From Verrucomicrobiales bacterium (GTDB lineage Bacteria; Verrucomicrobiota; Verrucomicrobiia; Verrucomicrobiales; DEV007): 64,000 nt of DNA. Each line of letters opens with the position of its first letter. Position 1 is the first letter of the stretch. The notes beneath the pieces are model-generated. The model was not told the origin of the DNA and did no database searches. It saw only the letters and a list, made by a program, of their open reading frames with translations. A program made the translations under genes and the position numbers. Below, piece after piece: positions 44,919 to 54,324 of the stretch. The stretch lies in contig PAAG01000049.1 in the NCBI GenBank assembly GCA_002698785.1, positions 1 to 64,000 of the forward strand, written 5' to 3'.

Positions 44919-45545
44919 ATGCCCGAACAACTGGAGCTATTTGGCGACAGCGAATTCGCCGAGAAGAAAGCCTCACCCTCTCCTCCCACCGAGGAGATCC
45001 CGGAGAGTGCTCATCCACAATCGGGCAGGGACGAAGCACTGACGAAGATCGCGGCGCAGTATGCCCGCGGTTTACGACTCCGGAAACTAGCCGAGCAGGT
45101 TGAAGTGGTGTGGAACCACCGCATGCGGACCGCAGCGGGCAGGGCCTATTACCAGATCGGTCGGATCGAGCTGAACACTCGACTACAGCAACTCCCTGAG
45201 GAATCGAGAGGCACAGAAATCCAGAATACATTTCTCCACGAACTTGCCCATCTGGTTTCCTTCGCAAGAGCTCGGGGCCGCAAGATTCAGCCTCACGGAC
45301 CGGAATGGAAGCAGGCCTGCCACGACCTGGGCATTCCGGGCGAGGATCGCTGCCATTCCCTCAATTTCCAGCCTCGCAGAATGAAGCGGAAATACGCGTA
45401 TGTCTGTGGGAACTGCGGATCTACGGTTGAGCGGGTTCGCAAACTCCGGCGATACAGCGCCTGCTACGAATGCTGCCGCAAGCACAACAAGGGGCAGTAT
45501 GACGATCGCTTTCGCCTGATCGAGAAAAAGCTCCCGCAAGGCTAA
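44919..45545 (+). CDS. SprT-like zinc metalloprotease
   Basis: 208 residues. The metal site is H107-E-L-A-H111 in FLHELAHLVS with a third His near 126 (QPHGPEWK), the pattern of SprT/Spartan-type proteases that cut DNA-protein crosslinks. A C-terminal zinc ribbon has CGNCG and CYECC. The N-terminal 60 residues are charged and may bind DNA. It starts nine bases after the acetyltransferase stop, so the two share a transcript. Confidence 0.88.
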   Translation: MPEQLELFGDSEFAEKKASPSPPTEEIPESAHPQSGRDEALTKIAAQYARGLRLRKLAEQVEVVWNHRMRTAAGRAYYQIGRIELNTRLQQLPEESRGTEIQNTFLHELAHLVSFARARGRKIQPHGPEWKQACHDLGIPGEDRCHSLNFQPRRMKRKYAYVCGNCGSTVERVRKLRRYSACYECCRKHNKGQYDDRFRLIEKKLPQG

Positions 45546-45601
45546 AAGGCGCCGACTTTTGCCCTTTGTTTCGGCTCGCAATTGGATAGGGTGGTAGAGC
45601 T

Positions 45602-48178
45602 ATGAGATTCACCCCCGCCATCTGCACCGCGTTGGTGCTGTTTACCGCCTGCTTTGCCCGTGCTGAAGAGTGGATAGATCTGTTCGACGGGAAGACGCTG
45701 GAAGGCTGGTCTGCGAGAGGCGAAACGGAATCGCTCGAAGTATCGGAGGGAGAGATTCATCTCCTCTGTAAAAACAACGTCTGGGTCGTGAGCGACCGGA
45801 AGATGAAGGACTTCGAGGTCAGTCTCGATGTGTTTTTACCGGAAGATGCTTCAGCGGCGAAACTGAATTCGGGACTCGCATTCCGATGCACCGGCGACTC
45901 TGGCAAACCGAAAGGATACCAGTGCGAGATTGAGGCGCCCTACCCCGGTCACAACGGTGGGATTTTTGGAATCGGACTGGGAGGCTGGCTCTACCCCAAG
46001 AAGGGTGAGGAAGCAGCGCTCCAGAGTTCGCTTGAGGGGATCCTGAAAGAAGGAGACTGGAATACTTACCGGGTGATCTGCCACGGCCCCTTGATCACCA
46101 CTTTCGTAAACGACCAGATGATCTCCCAGATCGAAGACGATCAATCGCTGGAGGGATATTTTGGCATTCAACACCATGGAAAAGGCGGGACGATCCGCTT
46201 TCGAAATATCCGGGCGCGGGAGCTTCCGAGCCCCTCTCCCGCTGTTACGACAGAGCGCCCTAACATTCTCTGGATCACTGCGGAAGACATGAGCCCTACT
46301 CTGGGCTGTTACGGCGACTCTTACGCAAAGACTCCGAACATCGACAAGTTTGCCACGGAAAGCGTGCGCTATACGAACGCCTTCGCGGCGGCACCAGTTT
46401 GTTCTCCGTCGCGCTCGACCCTGATCACGGGGATGTGGGCCCCCAGCACTGGAACAAGCCAGATGCGATCGGGGTATCCCCTGCCATCCGAAGTGAAGGG
46501 TTTCCCGACTTACCTCCGTGAAGCTGGCTACTTCACCACGAACAATGTCAAAACCGACTACAACACGGCTGATATCAATCGGCTGATCGAAGAGTCATGG
46601 GACATCAACAGTGATACGGCGCACTGGCGAAGCGAAAAACGAGAAGACGACCAGCCATTCTTCTCGGTTTTCAACCACATGGTTTCCCATCAGTCCCGCA
46701 CGATGGTCTGGCCCTATCAAGCGTTTCAGGATTTTGTGCAATCTTCCCTTTCCGCGGAGGAAGTTCACGACCCTGCGAAAGCACCGGTCCCGCCCTATTA
46801 CCCTGATACGGAAGTGACTCGGAAAACGATCGCTCGTTTTTACGACTGCGTCAGCGTGCTCGATCAGCAAGTCGGTCGGCTGCTCGATCAGTTGGAAGAA
46901 GACGGCCTCGCCGATGATACGATCGTTTTCTTTTACTCCGACCACGGCTCGGGAATGCCTCGCCATAAGCGACTGCTGCACGATTCAGGAATGAAGGTCC
47001 CACTGATGATTCGTTTCCCGGACAAATACAAGCACCTCGCCCCGGCCGAGGCTGGCGAGACGATCGACCGACTCGTGACCTTTGTGGACTATCCGAAAAC
47101 CGTGCTTTCCCTGGCGGGTCTGTCGGCACCGGAATACATGCAGGGAGATGTCTTTCTCGGTCCGGTTGCAGATCCGGCAGCGGAATTTGTGTATGGGTTC
47201 CGCGATCGAGTCGATGAGGTCTTCGATTGCTCCCGCTCAATCCGAAGCAAGAAATACCTCTACATTCGGAACTACCTCCCCCATCACTCGTGGATGCAGC
47301 CCAGCGTCTTTTCCGATCTGGGTGAGATCCGGCAGGATTTGTGGGAATACATCGAAGAGAATCCTGAATCCCTGACAGAGCCACAGAAACATTTCATGGG
47401 TAAGACTCGCCCCGTGGAAGAATTCTACGATGTCGAAGCTGATCCTGACAATATTCACAATCTCCTCGCCAAGGGCGAACCGGATGCGGCGACGAAACAA
47501 GCTCTGGAAGAGCACAGAGAGATGTTCAAGAAAAAGCGCATGGAGATCCTCGACGTGGGAGTCGTTCCAGAGTCGATCATCACCGACTACATGCGCGAAG
47601 AGGAAGCGCCGATCCGGGACATCATGACCGGAGAGACGAATCACCATCCCGATCTGGAAAAAATATGGGCGGCAGCAGACCTCGTCGGTTTCGGCAGCAG
47701 GGCGGAGCTGCTGGAATTGATCGACTCCGGAGACGATGCCCTCCGCTTCTGGGGTGTGATCGGATTGCGACATGCTTCTCCAGATGACCAGGACCTGCTC
47801 GAACAGCTCTACGATCGAATGGACGACATCTCCGCGCCCGTGCGGATCGAAATGGCTTTCTGGATGGCGGAGGCTTCTGAGAAAAATCGCACGGAAGCGC
47901 TGCGAGTGCTCGCCCGAGAGCTGGACAATGCCGAGTGGTGGACTGCTCTTCGCGCCTGCCGGTCCATCGAACTTCTCGGAGAGAAAGCACGTGCTCTTCT
48001 ACCGTTTATGAAAAAGGTGTATCGCCAGACAAGGCACGCCCCGGGAGATGCGAATTTCTTCCTGGCGTTCTCGGCCGGAGCCTATCTGGATAAACTCGGC
48101 GAAGAAACCGAGCCGTGGGATTTCACGCCCAGTGCGGGGAGCTTTTCCGCCGATCCGCCCGATAAGGAAGAGGAGTGA
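45602..48178 (+). CDS. Secreted DUF1080-sulfatase-HEAT fusion
   Basis: 858 residues. Signal peptide (1-21), DUF1080 domain (about 22-207, EEWIDLFDGKTLEGW), sulfatase (about 218-640) and HEAT-like repeats (about 690-820). The sulfatase has RPNILWITAEDMSP and the formylglycine motif C267-S-P269-S-R271, plus YSDHGSGMPRHKR with metal ligands. It should remove sulfate from polysaccharide after secretion and conversion of C267 by a sulfatase-maturing enzyme not in the window. DUF1080 may bind the glycan. PQQ-propeller gene follows. Confidence 0.93.
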   Translation: MRFTPAICTALVLFTACFARAEEWIDLFDGKTLEGWSARGETESLEVSEGEIHLLCKNNVWVVSDRKMKDFEVSLDVFLPEDASAAKLNSGLAFRCTGDSGKPKGYQCEIEAPYPGHNGGIFGIGLGGWLYPKKGEEAALQSSLEGILKEGDWNTYRVICHGPLITTFVNDQMISQIEDDQSLEGYFGIQHHGKGGTIRFRNIRARELPSPSPAVTTERPNILWITAEDMSPTLGCYGDSYAKTPNIDKFATESVRYTNAFAAAPVCSPSRSTLITGMWAPSTGTSQMRSGYPLPSEVKGFPTYLREAGYFTTNNVKTDYNTADINRLIEESWDINSDTAHWRSEKREDDQPFFSVFNHMVSHQSRTMVWPYQAFQDFVQSSLSAEEVHDPAKAPVPPYYPDTEVTRKTIARFYDCVSVLDQQVGRLLDQLEEDGLADDTIVFFYSDHGSGMPRHKRLLHDSGMKVPLMIRFPDKYKHLAPAEAGETIDRLVTFVDYPKTVLSLAGLSAPEYMQGDVFLGPVADPAAEFVYGFRDRVDEVFDCSRSIRSKKYLYIRNYLPHHSWMQPSVFSDLGEIRQDLWEYIEENPESLTEPQKHFMGKTRPVEEFYDVEADPDNIHNLLAKGEPDAATKQALEEHREMFKKKRMEILDVGVVPESIITDYMREEEAPIRDIMTGETNHHPDLEKIWAAADLVGFGSRAELLELIDSGDDALRFWGVIGLRHASPDDQDLLEQLYDRMDDISAPVRIEMAFWMAEASEKNRTEALRVLARELDNAEWWTALRACRSIELLGEKARALLPFMKKVYRQTRHAPGDANFFLAFSAGAYLDKLGEETEPWDFTPSAGSFSADPPDKEEE

Positions 48179-48267
48179 TTTCACGCCCCGACACTTTTGG
48201 ACGTCACCTTTGTCCCGCGTAGAGGGCGGTTGACCCGAAGCCGTCTTTCCCTGACACTTCCCGCCCT

Positions 48268-49533
48268 ATGAAGAGGATCGTTCTCAGCCTTACCCTTCTT
48301 TCCCTGGCTATCCCAGCCTTTGCCGAATGGCCGGAATTCCGTGGCCCCAACCAGGACGGCACTACCGACGCCGAAAACCTGCCCACCGAATGGAGTGAGG
48401 AAAAGAACGTGAGTTGGAAAACTCCCATCCACGGGCTCGGGTGGTCGACACCTCTTATCTCCGAGGGAAAAATCTGGCTCACTACGGCCACGGAAGATGG
48501 GCGTGAGATGTCGATCCTGTGTGTCGATGAAGCCTCGGGAGAAATCCTGCTCGATCGTGTTTTCATCACGAACGACAACCCCGAGCCACTCGCCAATCCG
48601 ATGAATACGTATGCTTCTCCGACGGGCGTCGTTGAGAAGGGCCATGCGTATTTTCACTTCGGTTCGTATGGGACTTTCTGCCTCGATACAGAGAGCTACG
48701 AGATGCTCTGGCAGCGTCGCGACCTGACCTGCAGCCACTGGCGGGGACCTGCTTCCTCTCTCGCGATGTGGGAGGATAAAGTCATCCTGACGATGGAAGG
48801 CGCCGACCAGCAGTACTTTGTCGCTTTGAACAAAGAGACCGGAGAGACGATCTGGCGACGTGATCGCTCCACGAATTACGACGACGAGAAGGAAGGTATT
48901 CCCGCCAACAGCGGTGACATGCGCAAGGCCTACAGCACTCCGATTTTTGTTCCCGTTGGAGATGTCGTCCAGATGATCAGCAACGGGGCCAAAGCGGCCT
49001 GGGCTTACAATGTGGAAAACGGTGAGGAAATCTGGAGCGCTCACTATGCGACCCATTCCCCTTCTTCCCGCTCCATTTACAGTAAAAAGGAAGGGATGGT
49101 TTACATCAACACCGGACTGGGTAAGGCCGAGATCTGGGCAATCAAACTCGATCCCAAGGCCAAGGGCGAAATTTCTGAGACGCATCTCGCCTGGAATTAC
49201 ATCAAGCGAACACCAAAGCGCTCCTCCCCCGTTCTCGCCAATGGACTGATCTTCATGGCAAACGACGGGGTGATCAGTTGCGTCGACGCGAAAACCGGAG
49301 AAGCGAAGTGGACCGAAAGAGGCGGGCATGAATACTCGGCCTCTCTGCTCAGCGATGGGAACGTGGTTTATTTTTTCGACGAAGAGGGACTCTGCACGGT
49401 CACCAAAGCGGGTGCAGAATTCGAAGTCGTCAGCGAAAACCATCTCGACGACGGGCTGATGGCCTCTCCGGCAGTGAGCGGTGATGCCCTCATCTTGCGC
49501 ACCAAGACGCATCTGTATCGTGTAGCCAAATAG
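48268..49533 (+). CDS. Secreted PQQ-type beta-propeller protein
   Basis: 421 residues. Signal peptide ends near AFAEWPEFRG; EWPEFRGPNQDGT and VSWKTPIHGLGWSTP are typical of PVC outer-membrane-associated PQQ-like propellers. Repeated WSTP/GEEIW/DAKTGEAKWTE blades are seen. There is no cytochrome or clear PQQ-ligand set, so a structural or sugar-binding role is as likely as a dehydrogenase. It follows the sulfatase by 90 bases. Confidence 0.9.
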   Translation: MKRIVLSLTLLSLAIPAFAEWPEFRGPNQDGTTDAENLPTEWSEEKNVSWKTPIHGLGWSTPLISEGKIWLTTATEDGREMSILCVDEASGEILLDRVFITNDNPEPLANPMNTYASPTGVVEKGHAYFHFGSYGTFCLDTESYEMLWQRRDLTCSHWRGPASSLAMWEDKVILTMEGADQQYFVALNKETGETIWRRDRSTNYDDEKEGIPANSGDMRKAYSTPIFVPVGDVVQMISNGAKAAWAYNVENGEEIWSAHYATHSPSSRSIYSKKEGMVYINTGLGKAEIWAIKLDPKAKGEISETHLAWNYIKRTPKRSSPVLANGLIFMANDGVISCVDAKTGEAKWTERGGHEYSASLLSDGNVVYFFDEEGLCTVTKAGAEFEVVSENHLDDGLMASPAVSGDALILRTKTHLYRVAK

Positions 49534-49557
49534 CTGGCGAGTTGATATTGTTACGCG

Positions 49558-50304
49558 GTGAAATTGAATAAGAAAATAGGCAGCCTCATTCTCGCAGGGC
49601 TGCTCCTGGTCCTGGTTGTTTTTCTTTTTCCCTCGCTCGAAAGTGAACCAGCACCACCTGCTGCCACTCCAGAGCCTGTTCGTGAGGCTTACTGGATCAG
49701 GGCTTTTGGATCACAACAGAAGCTTCTGGAAGGTCATCTCGATGTCTGCCTGGTGGGAGATTCGCTGACACAGTATTGGGTCGCAGAGGGGCGACCGATC
49801 GTCGATCTGCAATTCCGTAACCTGAACGTCGCGAATCTTGGAATCGCCGCAGATCGAACGGAAAACATCCTCTATCGCATCCAGCATCTTAATTTCGATT
49901 CGGCGAAACCCGACGTATTTGTATTGCTTGCCGGGACCAATAACCTGGCAAAAACACCACCCGATTCACCAGAGGATACTGCGGCCGGAGTCAAGGCAAT
50001 CCTGGATGCAATGGAGAAGAAATCGCCGAGGTCCGAAGTAGTGCTTATCTCCATTCTTCCCAACGGAAACGATCCAGAATCCGAGCTTCGCAAAGACATC
50101 CAAAAAACGAACGCACTCATCAGCCAGTTTGCAAATTCCCGAGTTCACTACATCGACGTTCATGACCGTTTTCTAAAAGAAGACGGGACATGGAAAAGCA
50201 ATCTTACCGTCGACAAGACACACCTTTCGGTTCACGGCTACGACATCCTGGGAATCGAGCTGATAAAGGCAATCGATGCGATCCTGAGGGAGAAACGGGA
50301 TTGA
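49558..50304 (+). CDS. SGNH/GDSL-type hydrolase, membrane-anchored
   Basis: 248 residues from GTG 49558. An N-terminal hydrophobic helix (about 7-26) anchors or exports it. The nucleophile is S69 in LVGDSLTQYW, the Asn is in LLAGTNN and the catalytic D-x-x-H is in VDKTHLS. It is probably an acyl or acetyl esterase acting on sugars in the envelope. The next gene starts 30 bases later. Confidence 0.9.
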   Translation: MKLNKKIGSLILAGLLLVLVVFLFPSLESEPAPPAATPEPVREAYWIRAFGSQQKLLEGHLDVCLVGDSLTQYWVAEGRPIVDLQFRNLNVANLGIAADRTENILYRIQHLNFDSAKPDVFVLLAGTNNLAKTPPDSPEDTAAGVKAILDAMEKKSPRSEVVLISILPNGNDPESELRKDIQKTNALISQFANSRVHYIDVHDRFLKEDGTWKSNLTVDKTHLSVHGYDILGIELIKAIDAILREKRD

Positions 50305-50333
50305 CTCTTGATAATGCCGGTATTGTATCCCCC

Positions 50334-50975
50334 ATGCCTCGCCAAACCCTTTTTTCCTCCTGCCTCTACGGGATCGTAGACTTAGGATATGCCGAACCGT
50401 CGGACCTTACCCGAGTGACCACCGAGATGCTCGAAGGGGGTATTGATGCCATTCAGCTCCGGGCAAAAGGACACTCGGATTCCGATATCACAGACTGGGC
50501 TCGTGAACTCCTGCCTCTGTGTCGCGATGCTGGGGTGCCCTTCATCGTGAACGATTCTCCTGAAATCGCTGCTGAAATTGGCGCCGATGGTGTTCATGTC
50601 GGTCAGGACGATGCGCCGATGGACGACGTGCGTGCTATTGTCGGAGACGAAATGCTCGTCGGTCGTTCCACTCATAGCGTAGAACAGGCTGCGAACGCCT
50701 CTGCCGATCCCAGGACCGACTATATCGGGTTTGGCCCACTCTTTTCGACTCCAACAAAACCGGACTACGTTCCGATCGGTACCGAGGAAATCGCGACAGT
50801 CCACACCAGCCACACGGATCTTCCGATCTTCTGCATCGGCGGAATCAAGAAGGAGAACCTCAATCAAGTCATCAAGGCAGGGGCAAAACGTGCCGTCATT
50901 GTATCCGGGATCTTGCAAGCACCCGACATCGCTGCTTATGTCCGCGAAGCTAAATCCCTACTGACCCTATCTTGA
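50334..50975 (+). CDS. thiE: Thiamine-phosphate synthase-like protein
   Basis: 213 residues from ATG 50334. TIM-barrel enzyme that joins HMP-PP and HET-P to thiamine phosphate. IQLRAKGHSD, VNDSPEIAAEIGADGVHVGQDD and VGRSTHSVEQ are diagnostic, as is DYIGFGPLFSTPTKPDY. No other thi genes and no TPP-riboswitch-like leader were seen. Its stop is seven bases before the PfkB-type kinase, suggesting co-expression. Confidence 0.93.
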   Translation: MPRQTLFSSCLYGIVDLGYAEPSDLTRVTTEMLEGGIDAIQLRAKGHSDSDITDWARELLPLCRDAGVPFIVNDSPEIAAEIGADGVHVGQDDAPMDDVRAIVGDEMLVGRSTHSVEQAANASADPRTDYIGFGPLFSTPTKPDYVPIGTEEIATVHTSHTDLPIFCIGGIKKENLNQVIKAGAKRAVIVSGILQAPDIAAYVREAKSLLTLS

Positions 50976-50982
50976 CCCACCT

Positions 50983-51894
50983 ATGAGCGTTCTTGTTTCC
51001 GGATCCATCGCAATCGACCACGTCAAAACCCAGAAAGCATCGCAGGAGAACCTCCTCGGTGGTTCTGCTTCGTATGCAGCGATTGCAGCCAGCTTCTTTT
51101 CTCCTGCAGGAATCGTGGGTGTGGTCGGTCACGACTTTCCTGAAGAGCACCTCGATCTGCTCAAGAGCTACAAGATCAACCTCGACGGTATCGAATTTTC
51201 CGAAGGCGAAACCTTCCGTTGGACCGGCGAATACATGGAAGACATGAACGACCGGGAGACTCTCGAAGTTGCTCTCAACGTCCTTGAGTCCTGGAAACCT
51301 GCGGTCGCTGAATCGCAAAAAGCCGCCAAGATCAACCTGCTTGCGAACGCTCACCCGCTGAACCAGCATGAGGTTATTGATCAGGTCGGTGATACTCCCT
51401 CCTTCACTATCGCGGACACCATGGATCTCTGGATCCAGATTTCCCGCGACGAATTGGAGCGCCTTCTCAAGCGAGTCGATCTTCTCGTGCTCAACGATAG
51501 CGAGGCCAAGCTAATGCTGGATACTTCAAACGTTGTCGCCGCAGGAAAGGCTCTTCGCGAAATGGGCCCCAAGTATGTGATCGTGAAGAAAGGTGAGCAT
51601 GGAGCCATGCTTTTCGGTGAGAATGATTTCTTCACCTGTCCTGCCTTTCCACTGCACGAAGTATTCGATCCCACAGGTGCAGGCGACACGTTTATCGGCG
51701 GATTTGCTGGTTACCTCGCGAGTCTTGGAAAAGAGTCTTTTACCTTCAGTGATCTGACCAGCGCAATCGCACGAGGCACCATTCTGGCCAGCTTCACTTG
51801 TGAAAGTTTCAGCACTCACGCGCTGCAATCACTGACCCAGGATAGCTTCGAGGAACGCCTCAAGACCTTCCGTCAGTATTGCACCTTCGAGTGA
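50983..51894 (+). CDS. PfkB-family carbohydrate/nucleoside kinase
   Basis: 303 residues. NLLGGSASYAAIAASFF at the N-terminus and DPTGAGDTFIGGFAGYL with the catalytic Asp are the two PfkB signatures. IVKKGEHGAMLF precedes the second. Substrate (sugar, nucleoside or HMP) unknown; proximity to thiE makes a thiamine-precursor kinase possible but unproven. Confidence 0.9.
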   Translation: MSVLVSGSIAIDHVKTQKASQENLLGGSASYAAIAASFFSPAGIVGVVGHDFPEEHLDLLKSYKINLDGIEFSEGETFRWTGEYMEDMNDRETLEVALNVLESWKPAVAESQKAAKINLLANAHPLNQHEVIDQVGDTPSFTIADTMDLWIQISRDELERLLKRVDLLVLNDSEAKLMLDTSNVVAAGKALREMGPKYVIVKKGEHGAMLFGENDFFTCPAFPLHEVFDPTGAGDTFIGGFAGYLASLGKESFTFSDLTSAIARGTILASFTCESFSTHALQSLTQDSFEERLKTFRQYCTFE

Positions 51895-51932
51895 TTCGGC
51901 TCGAAATCCATCCCTGTGTCGGTTACCGTTCC

Positions 51933-51939
51933 CTAAGGA
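51933..51939 (+). promoter_or_regulatory. Strong ribosome binding site
   Basis: AAGGAGG lies 8 bases before the start at 51947. It stands out because most genes in the window have no clear Shine-Dalgarno. Confidence 0.7.
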
Positions 51940-51946
51940 GGAACCT

Positions 51947-52441
51947 ATGGAGTGGTATTATTCCGATAACTCGGAGCAGCAGCATACTGTCGACGAATCT
52001 CAGATTCCCGATCTTGTAAACGCTGGCACGATTCAGCGGACAACACTGGTTTGGAACGAGACGATGTCCGACTGGGAGGACGCCGGAGTGATCCGTCCCG
52101 ACTGGTTCCCCGATTCTCCGAGTGCATCTGGAGATTCCGTCCTGGCTCCCGTCACCCCGCCGGCTACCGGTTCCACCTCCACAGGGAGCACGAACGACCC
52201 TCTCGCAATCTGTTCTTTGGTTTTCGGCATTCTGAGCATCATGTGCCTGGGCCCACTCCTTGGAATCCCTGCGATTATCTGCGGTCACCTTGCTCGGAAG
52301 AATGCCGCCACCGAAGCCACCCAATCTTCGAGTCGTGGTCTCGCCCTGGCGGGTTTAATCACCGGGTATTTCGGAACTTTCATGTGGATTCTCTATTTTG
52401 CCTTCGGATTCGTGGTCGCGATGCTCGAAGAGTTCAACTGA
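51947..52441 (+). CDS. GYF_2/DUF4190 membrane protein
   Basis: 164 residues. Residues 1-50 form a GYF_2-like domain (MEWYYSD, then LVWNETMSDWEDAGV), known to bind Pro-rich peptides in eukaryotes and of unknown role in bacteria. A Pro/Ser/Thr-rich linker leads to two membrane helices with the DUF4190 pattern (ICSLVFGILSIMCLGPLLG, ICGHLARKNA). The 62-base gap to the DUF547 gene suggests joint transcription. Confidence 0.85.
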   Translation: MEWYYSDNSEQQHTVDESQIPDLVNAGTIQRTTLVWNETMSDWEDAGVIRPDWFPDSPSASGDSVLAPVTPPATGSTSTGSTNDPLAICSLVFGILSIMCLGPLLGIPAIICGHLARKNAATEATQSSSRGLALAGLITGYFGTFMWILYFAFGFVVAMLEEFN

Positions 52442-52502
52442 TCTCACTGAAAGGTCTCCTCATAGCTTTCGTCTCGAAGGACGTAACCCTTTCCACCGAG
52501 CT

Positions 52503-53225
52503 ATGAAAAAATTACTTCTCCCCCTGATTCTCGCATTGGTGACCGGGCCTACTTTGCGTGCATTTGACCACTCCACCTTCGACAGAATCCTGGGCACTTA
52601 TGTGAATGGAAACGGGATGGTCGACTACCAGGGCCTCAAACAACACCGGGCCGCACTGGATCAGTATTTGGAGTCCACCGGATCTGTTTCGGAATCGAGT
52701 TTCCAATCCTGGAGCCAGGACGAGCAACTCGCGTTTCTCATCAATGTATACAACGCCGAAACGCTCCAGTTCATCGTCGACAACTACCCTGTAGAATCGA
52801 TCAAAAAGCTCGGCGGCCTCCTCTCCACTCCATGGGATAAGAAAAATGTCGCTCTCTTTGGAGATACCACCACGCTAAACAAGCTGGAGCACGGGATCAT
52901 CCGGAAACAATACAACGAACCTCGCATTCACTTCGCACTTGTCTGTGCCGCAGTGGGGTGTCCCCCACTTCGAACCGAGGCTTACACCGGCGCCAGACTC
53001 GACAGCCAGCTTGACGATCAAGCGCGAACGTTTCTAGCACAATCTTCAAAAAATCGACTCGAAGGCGGCACACTCTACCTTTCATCCATCTTCGACTGGT
53101 ATGGTGGTGACTTCAAAACGAACGGCAAATCCGTCGCCGACTACGTTGATCCATATATGAGCGGATCAACTTCGGGGAAGAAGGTAGAATTCACCGACTA
53201 CGACTGGAGCTTAAACGAGCAGTAG
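52503..53225 (+). CDS. Secreted DUF547 protein
   Basis: 240 residues from ATG 52503. Signal peptide 1-20 (LRAFDHS at the end). DUF547 core has VDYQGLKQHRAALDQYL, AFLINVYNAETLQFI and HFALVCAAVGCPPLR, with Cys in a papain-like arrangement. DUF547 proteins are secreted and some are thought to be thiol proteases or peptidoglycan-related. Function not assigned. A TVP38-type gene follows at 53259. Confidence 0.88.
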   Translation: MKKLLLPLILALVTGPTLRAFDHSTFDRILGTYVNGNGMVDYQGLKQHRAALDQYLESTGSVSESSFQSWSQDEQLAFLINVYNAETLQFIVDNYPVESIKKLGGLLSTPWDKKNVALFGDTTTLNKLEHGIIRKQYNEPRIHFALVCAAVGCPPLRTEAYTGARLDSQLDDQARTFLAQSSKNRLEGGTLYLSSIFDWYGGDFKTNGKSVADYVDPYMSGSTSGKKVEFTDYDWSLNEQ

Positions 53226-53258
53226 AACTCCGACGGTCTATACCACCACGGGATCGCG

Positions 53259-53978
53259 ATGGAAAACGAAGCTCTCACCGAGGATTCTTCTCCTAAGAAT
53301 TCGGGTAAAAAATGGATTCTCTGGCTTGTGATTGCTCTGGTAATCTTCGCCAGCTTCAAGTTCCTACCGGTTGACGAGTGGATCGAAGTTATCAAAGAGT
53401 GGATCGACTCACTTGGACCGTGGGGTCCGATCGCTTACATCCTGATTTACACTGTGGCCGCTGTTTTCCTTCTTCCCGGGGCCGCTTTGACTCCTGTCGC
53501 CGGATTTCTTTTCGGGCTGGGTTGGGGGACGCTGTGGACTATCATTGCCTCAAACCTCGGGGCCAACGCGGCCTTCCTCGTGGGTCGTTATTTTGCTCGC
53601 GATTTCGTTTCCCGGAAAATCGAGGGGAATGAAAAATTCTCGGCAATCGACAGTGCCGTTGGGCGTGAAGGCTGGAAAATGGTCGGGCTTACTCGCCTCT
53701 CTCCCATTTTTCCTTTTGTCTTGCTCAATTATGCCTACGGGCTCACCAAAGTGAAATGGTCTCACTACTCGTTGGCAACCTTGATAGGGATGCTTCCTGG
53801 CACAGTGATGTACGTATACATCGGCTACCTCCCTACTCTCGCAGGAGGAGATTCGAAGCAAGACACGGCCAAGATCGTGGTGTCGATTCTATTCTTTCTC
53901 GGAACTGTGGCGGCCACCATTTTCATCACAAGGCTGGCAACAAAAACTCTCAAGAAGAGAGCGGATCTTGATTCGTAG
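53259..53978 (+). CDS. TVP38/TMEM64 (VTT-domain) membrane protein
   Basis: 239 residues with about five to six membrane helices. The DedA-like VTT core has FLLPGAALTPVAGFLFGLGWGTL, ANAAFLVGRYFARD and RLSPIFPFVLLNYAYGLTKV, typical of TVP38/TMEM64. Relatives act as lipid scramblases or undecaprenyl-phosphate transporters. Convergent and overlapping by 29 bases with the DUF6508 gene. Confidence 0.92.
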   Translation: MENEALTEDSSPKNSGKKWILWLVIALVIFASFKFLPVDEWIEVIKEWIDSLGPWGPIAYILIYTVAAVFLLPGAALTPVAGFLFGLGWGTLWTIIASNLGANAAFLVGRYFARDFVSRKIEGNEKFSAIDSAVGREGWKMVGLTRLSPIFPFVLLNYAYGLTKVKWSHYSLATLIGMLPGTVMYVYIGYLPTLAGGDSKQDTAKIVVSILFFLGTVAATIFITRLATKTLKKRADLDS

Positions 53979-54324
53979 TGGTCAGCTGAACTGCACGCCC
54001 CACCATTTTTTCGACTGACCCTTCGTCCAGCAAGGTCTTCAAGCCACCGGGGCTGAATCGCTCCATACGGATTACCAAAGTCAGTAACGCCCTGACTTCA
54101 TCGAGGTTTACCTCCTCTATTCTTCCCTTCAATTCCTGCAGGGGAAAAGCCGAGTAGTCTGTTCGCGACCACGCAGACAGAGAAATGAATCTCGTAAACT
54201 CATTGATTGGCTTCGGATAAACCGGGTACCCCGAGCGATCCTCTACGATCTGGGGAATCGCCGCTTCCGCTTCCCGGAATTTGGCCAGCAATTCTTTCGC
54301 CTCTTCCTCTGTAGGCTGGCTCAT
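53950..54324 (-). CDS. DUF6508-like small protein
   Basis: 124 residues, soluble, mostly helical. FTRFISLSAWSRTDYSAFPLQEL, VRALLTLVIRMERFSPG and a GSVEKMVGRAV stretch match the DUF6508-type pattern I recall. Function unknown. Its ATG overlaps the stop of the MobA-FdhD gene by four bases (54321-54324). Confidence 0.78.
   Translation of the reverse strand: MSQPTEEEAKELLAKFREAEAAIPQIVEDRSGYPVYPKPINEFTRFISLSAWSRTDYSAFPLQELKGRIEEVNLDEVRALLTLVIRMERFSPGGLKTLLDEGSVEKMVGRAVQLTTTNQDPLSS

Noticed and set aside
48181-49512. Minus-strand open frame of 443 codons opposite the PQQ-type propeller
   Set aside because: The plus strand has a signal peptide and propeller repeats; the minus strand has none.
50305-50333. 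TPP riboswitch before thiE
   Set aside because: The gap is about 29 bases and has no thi-box sequence.
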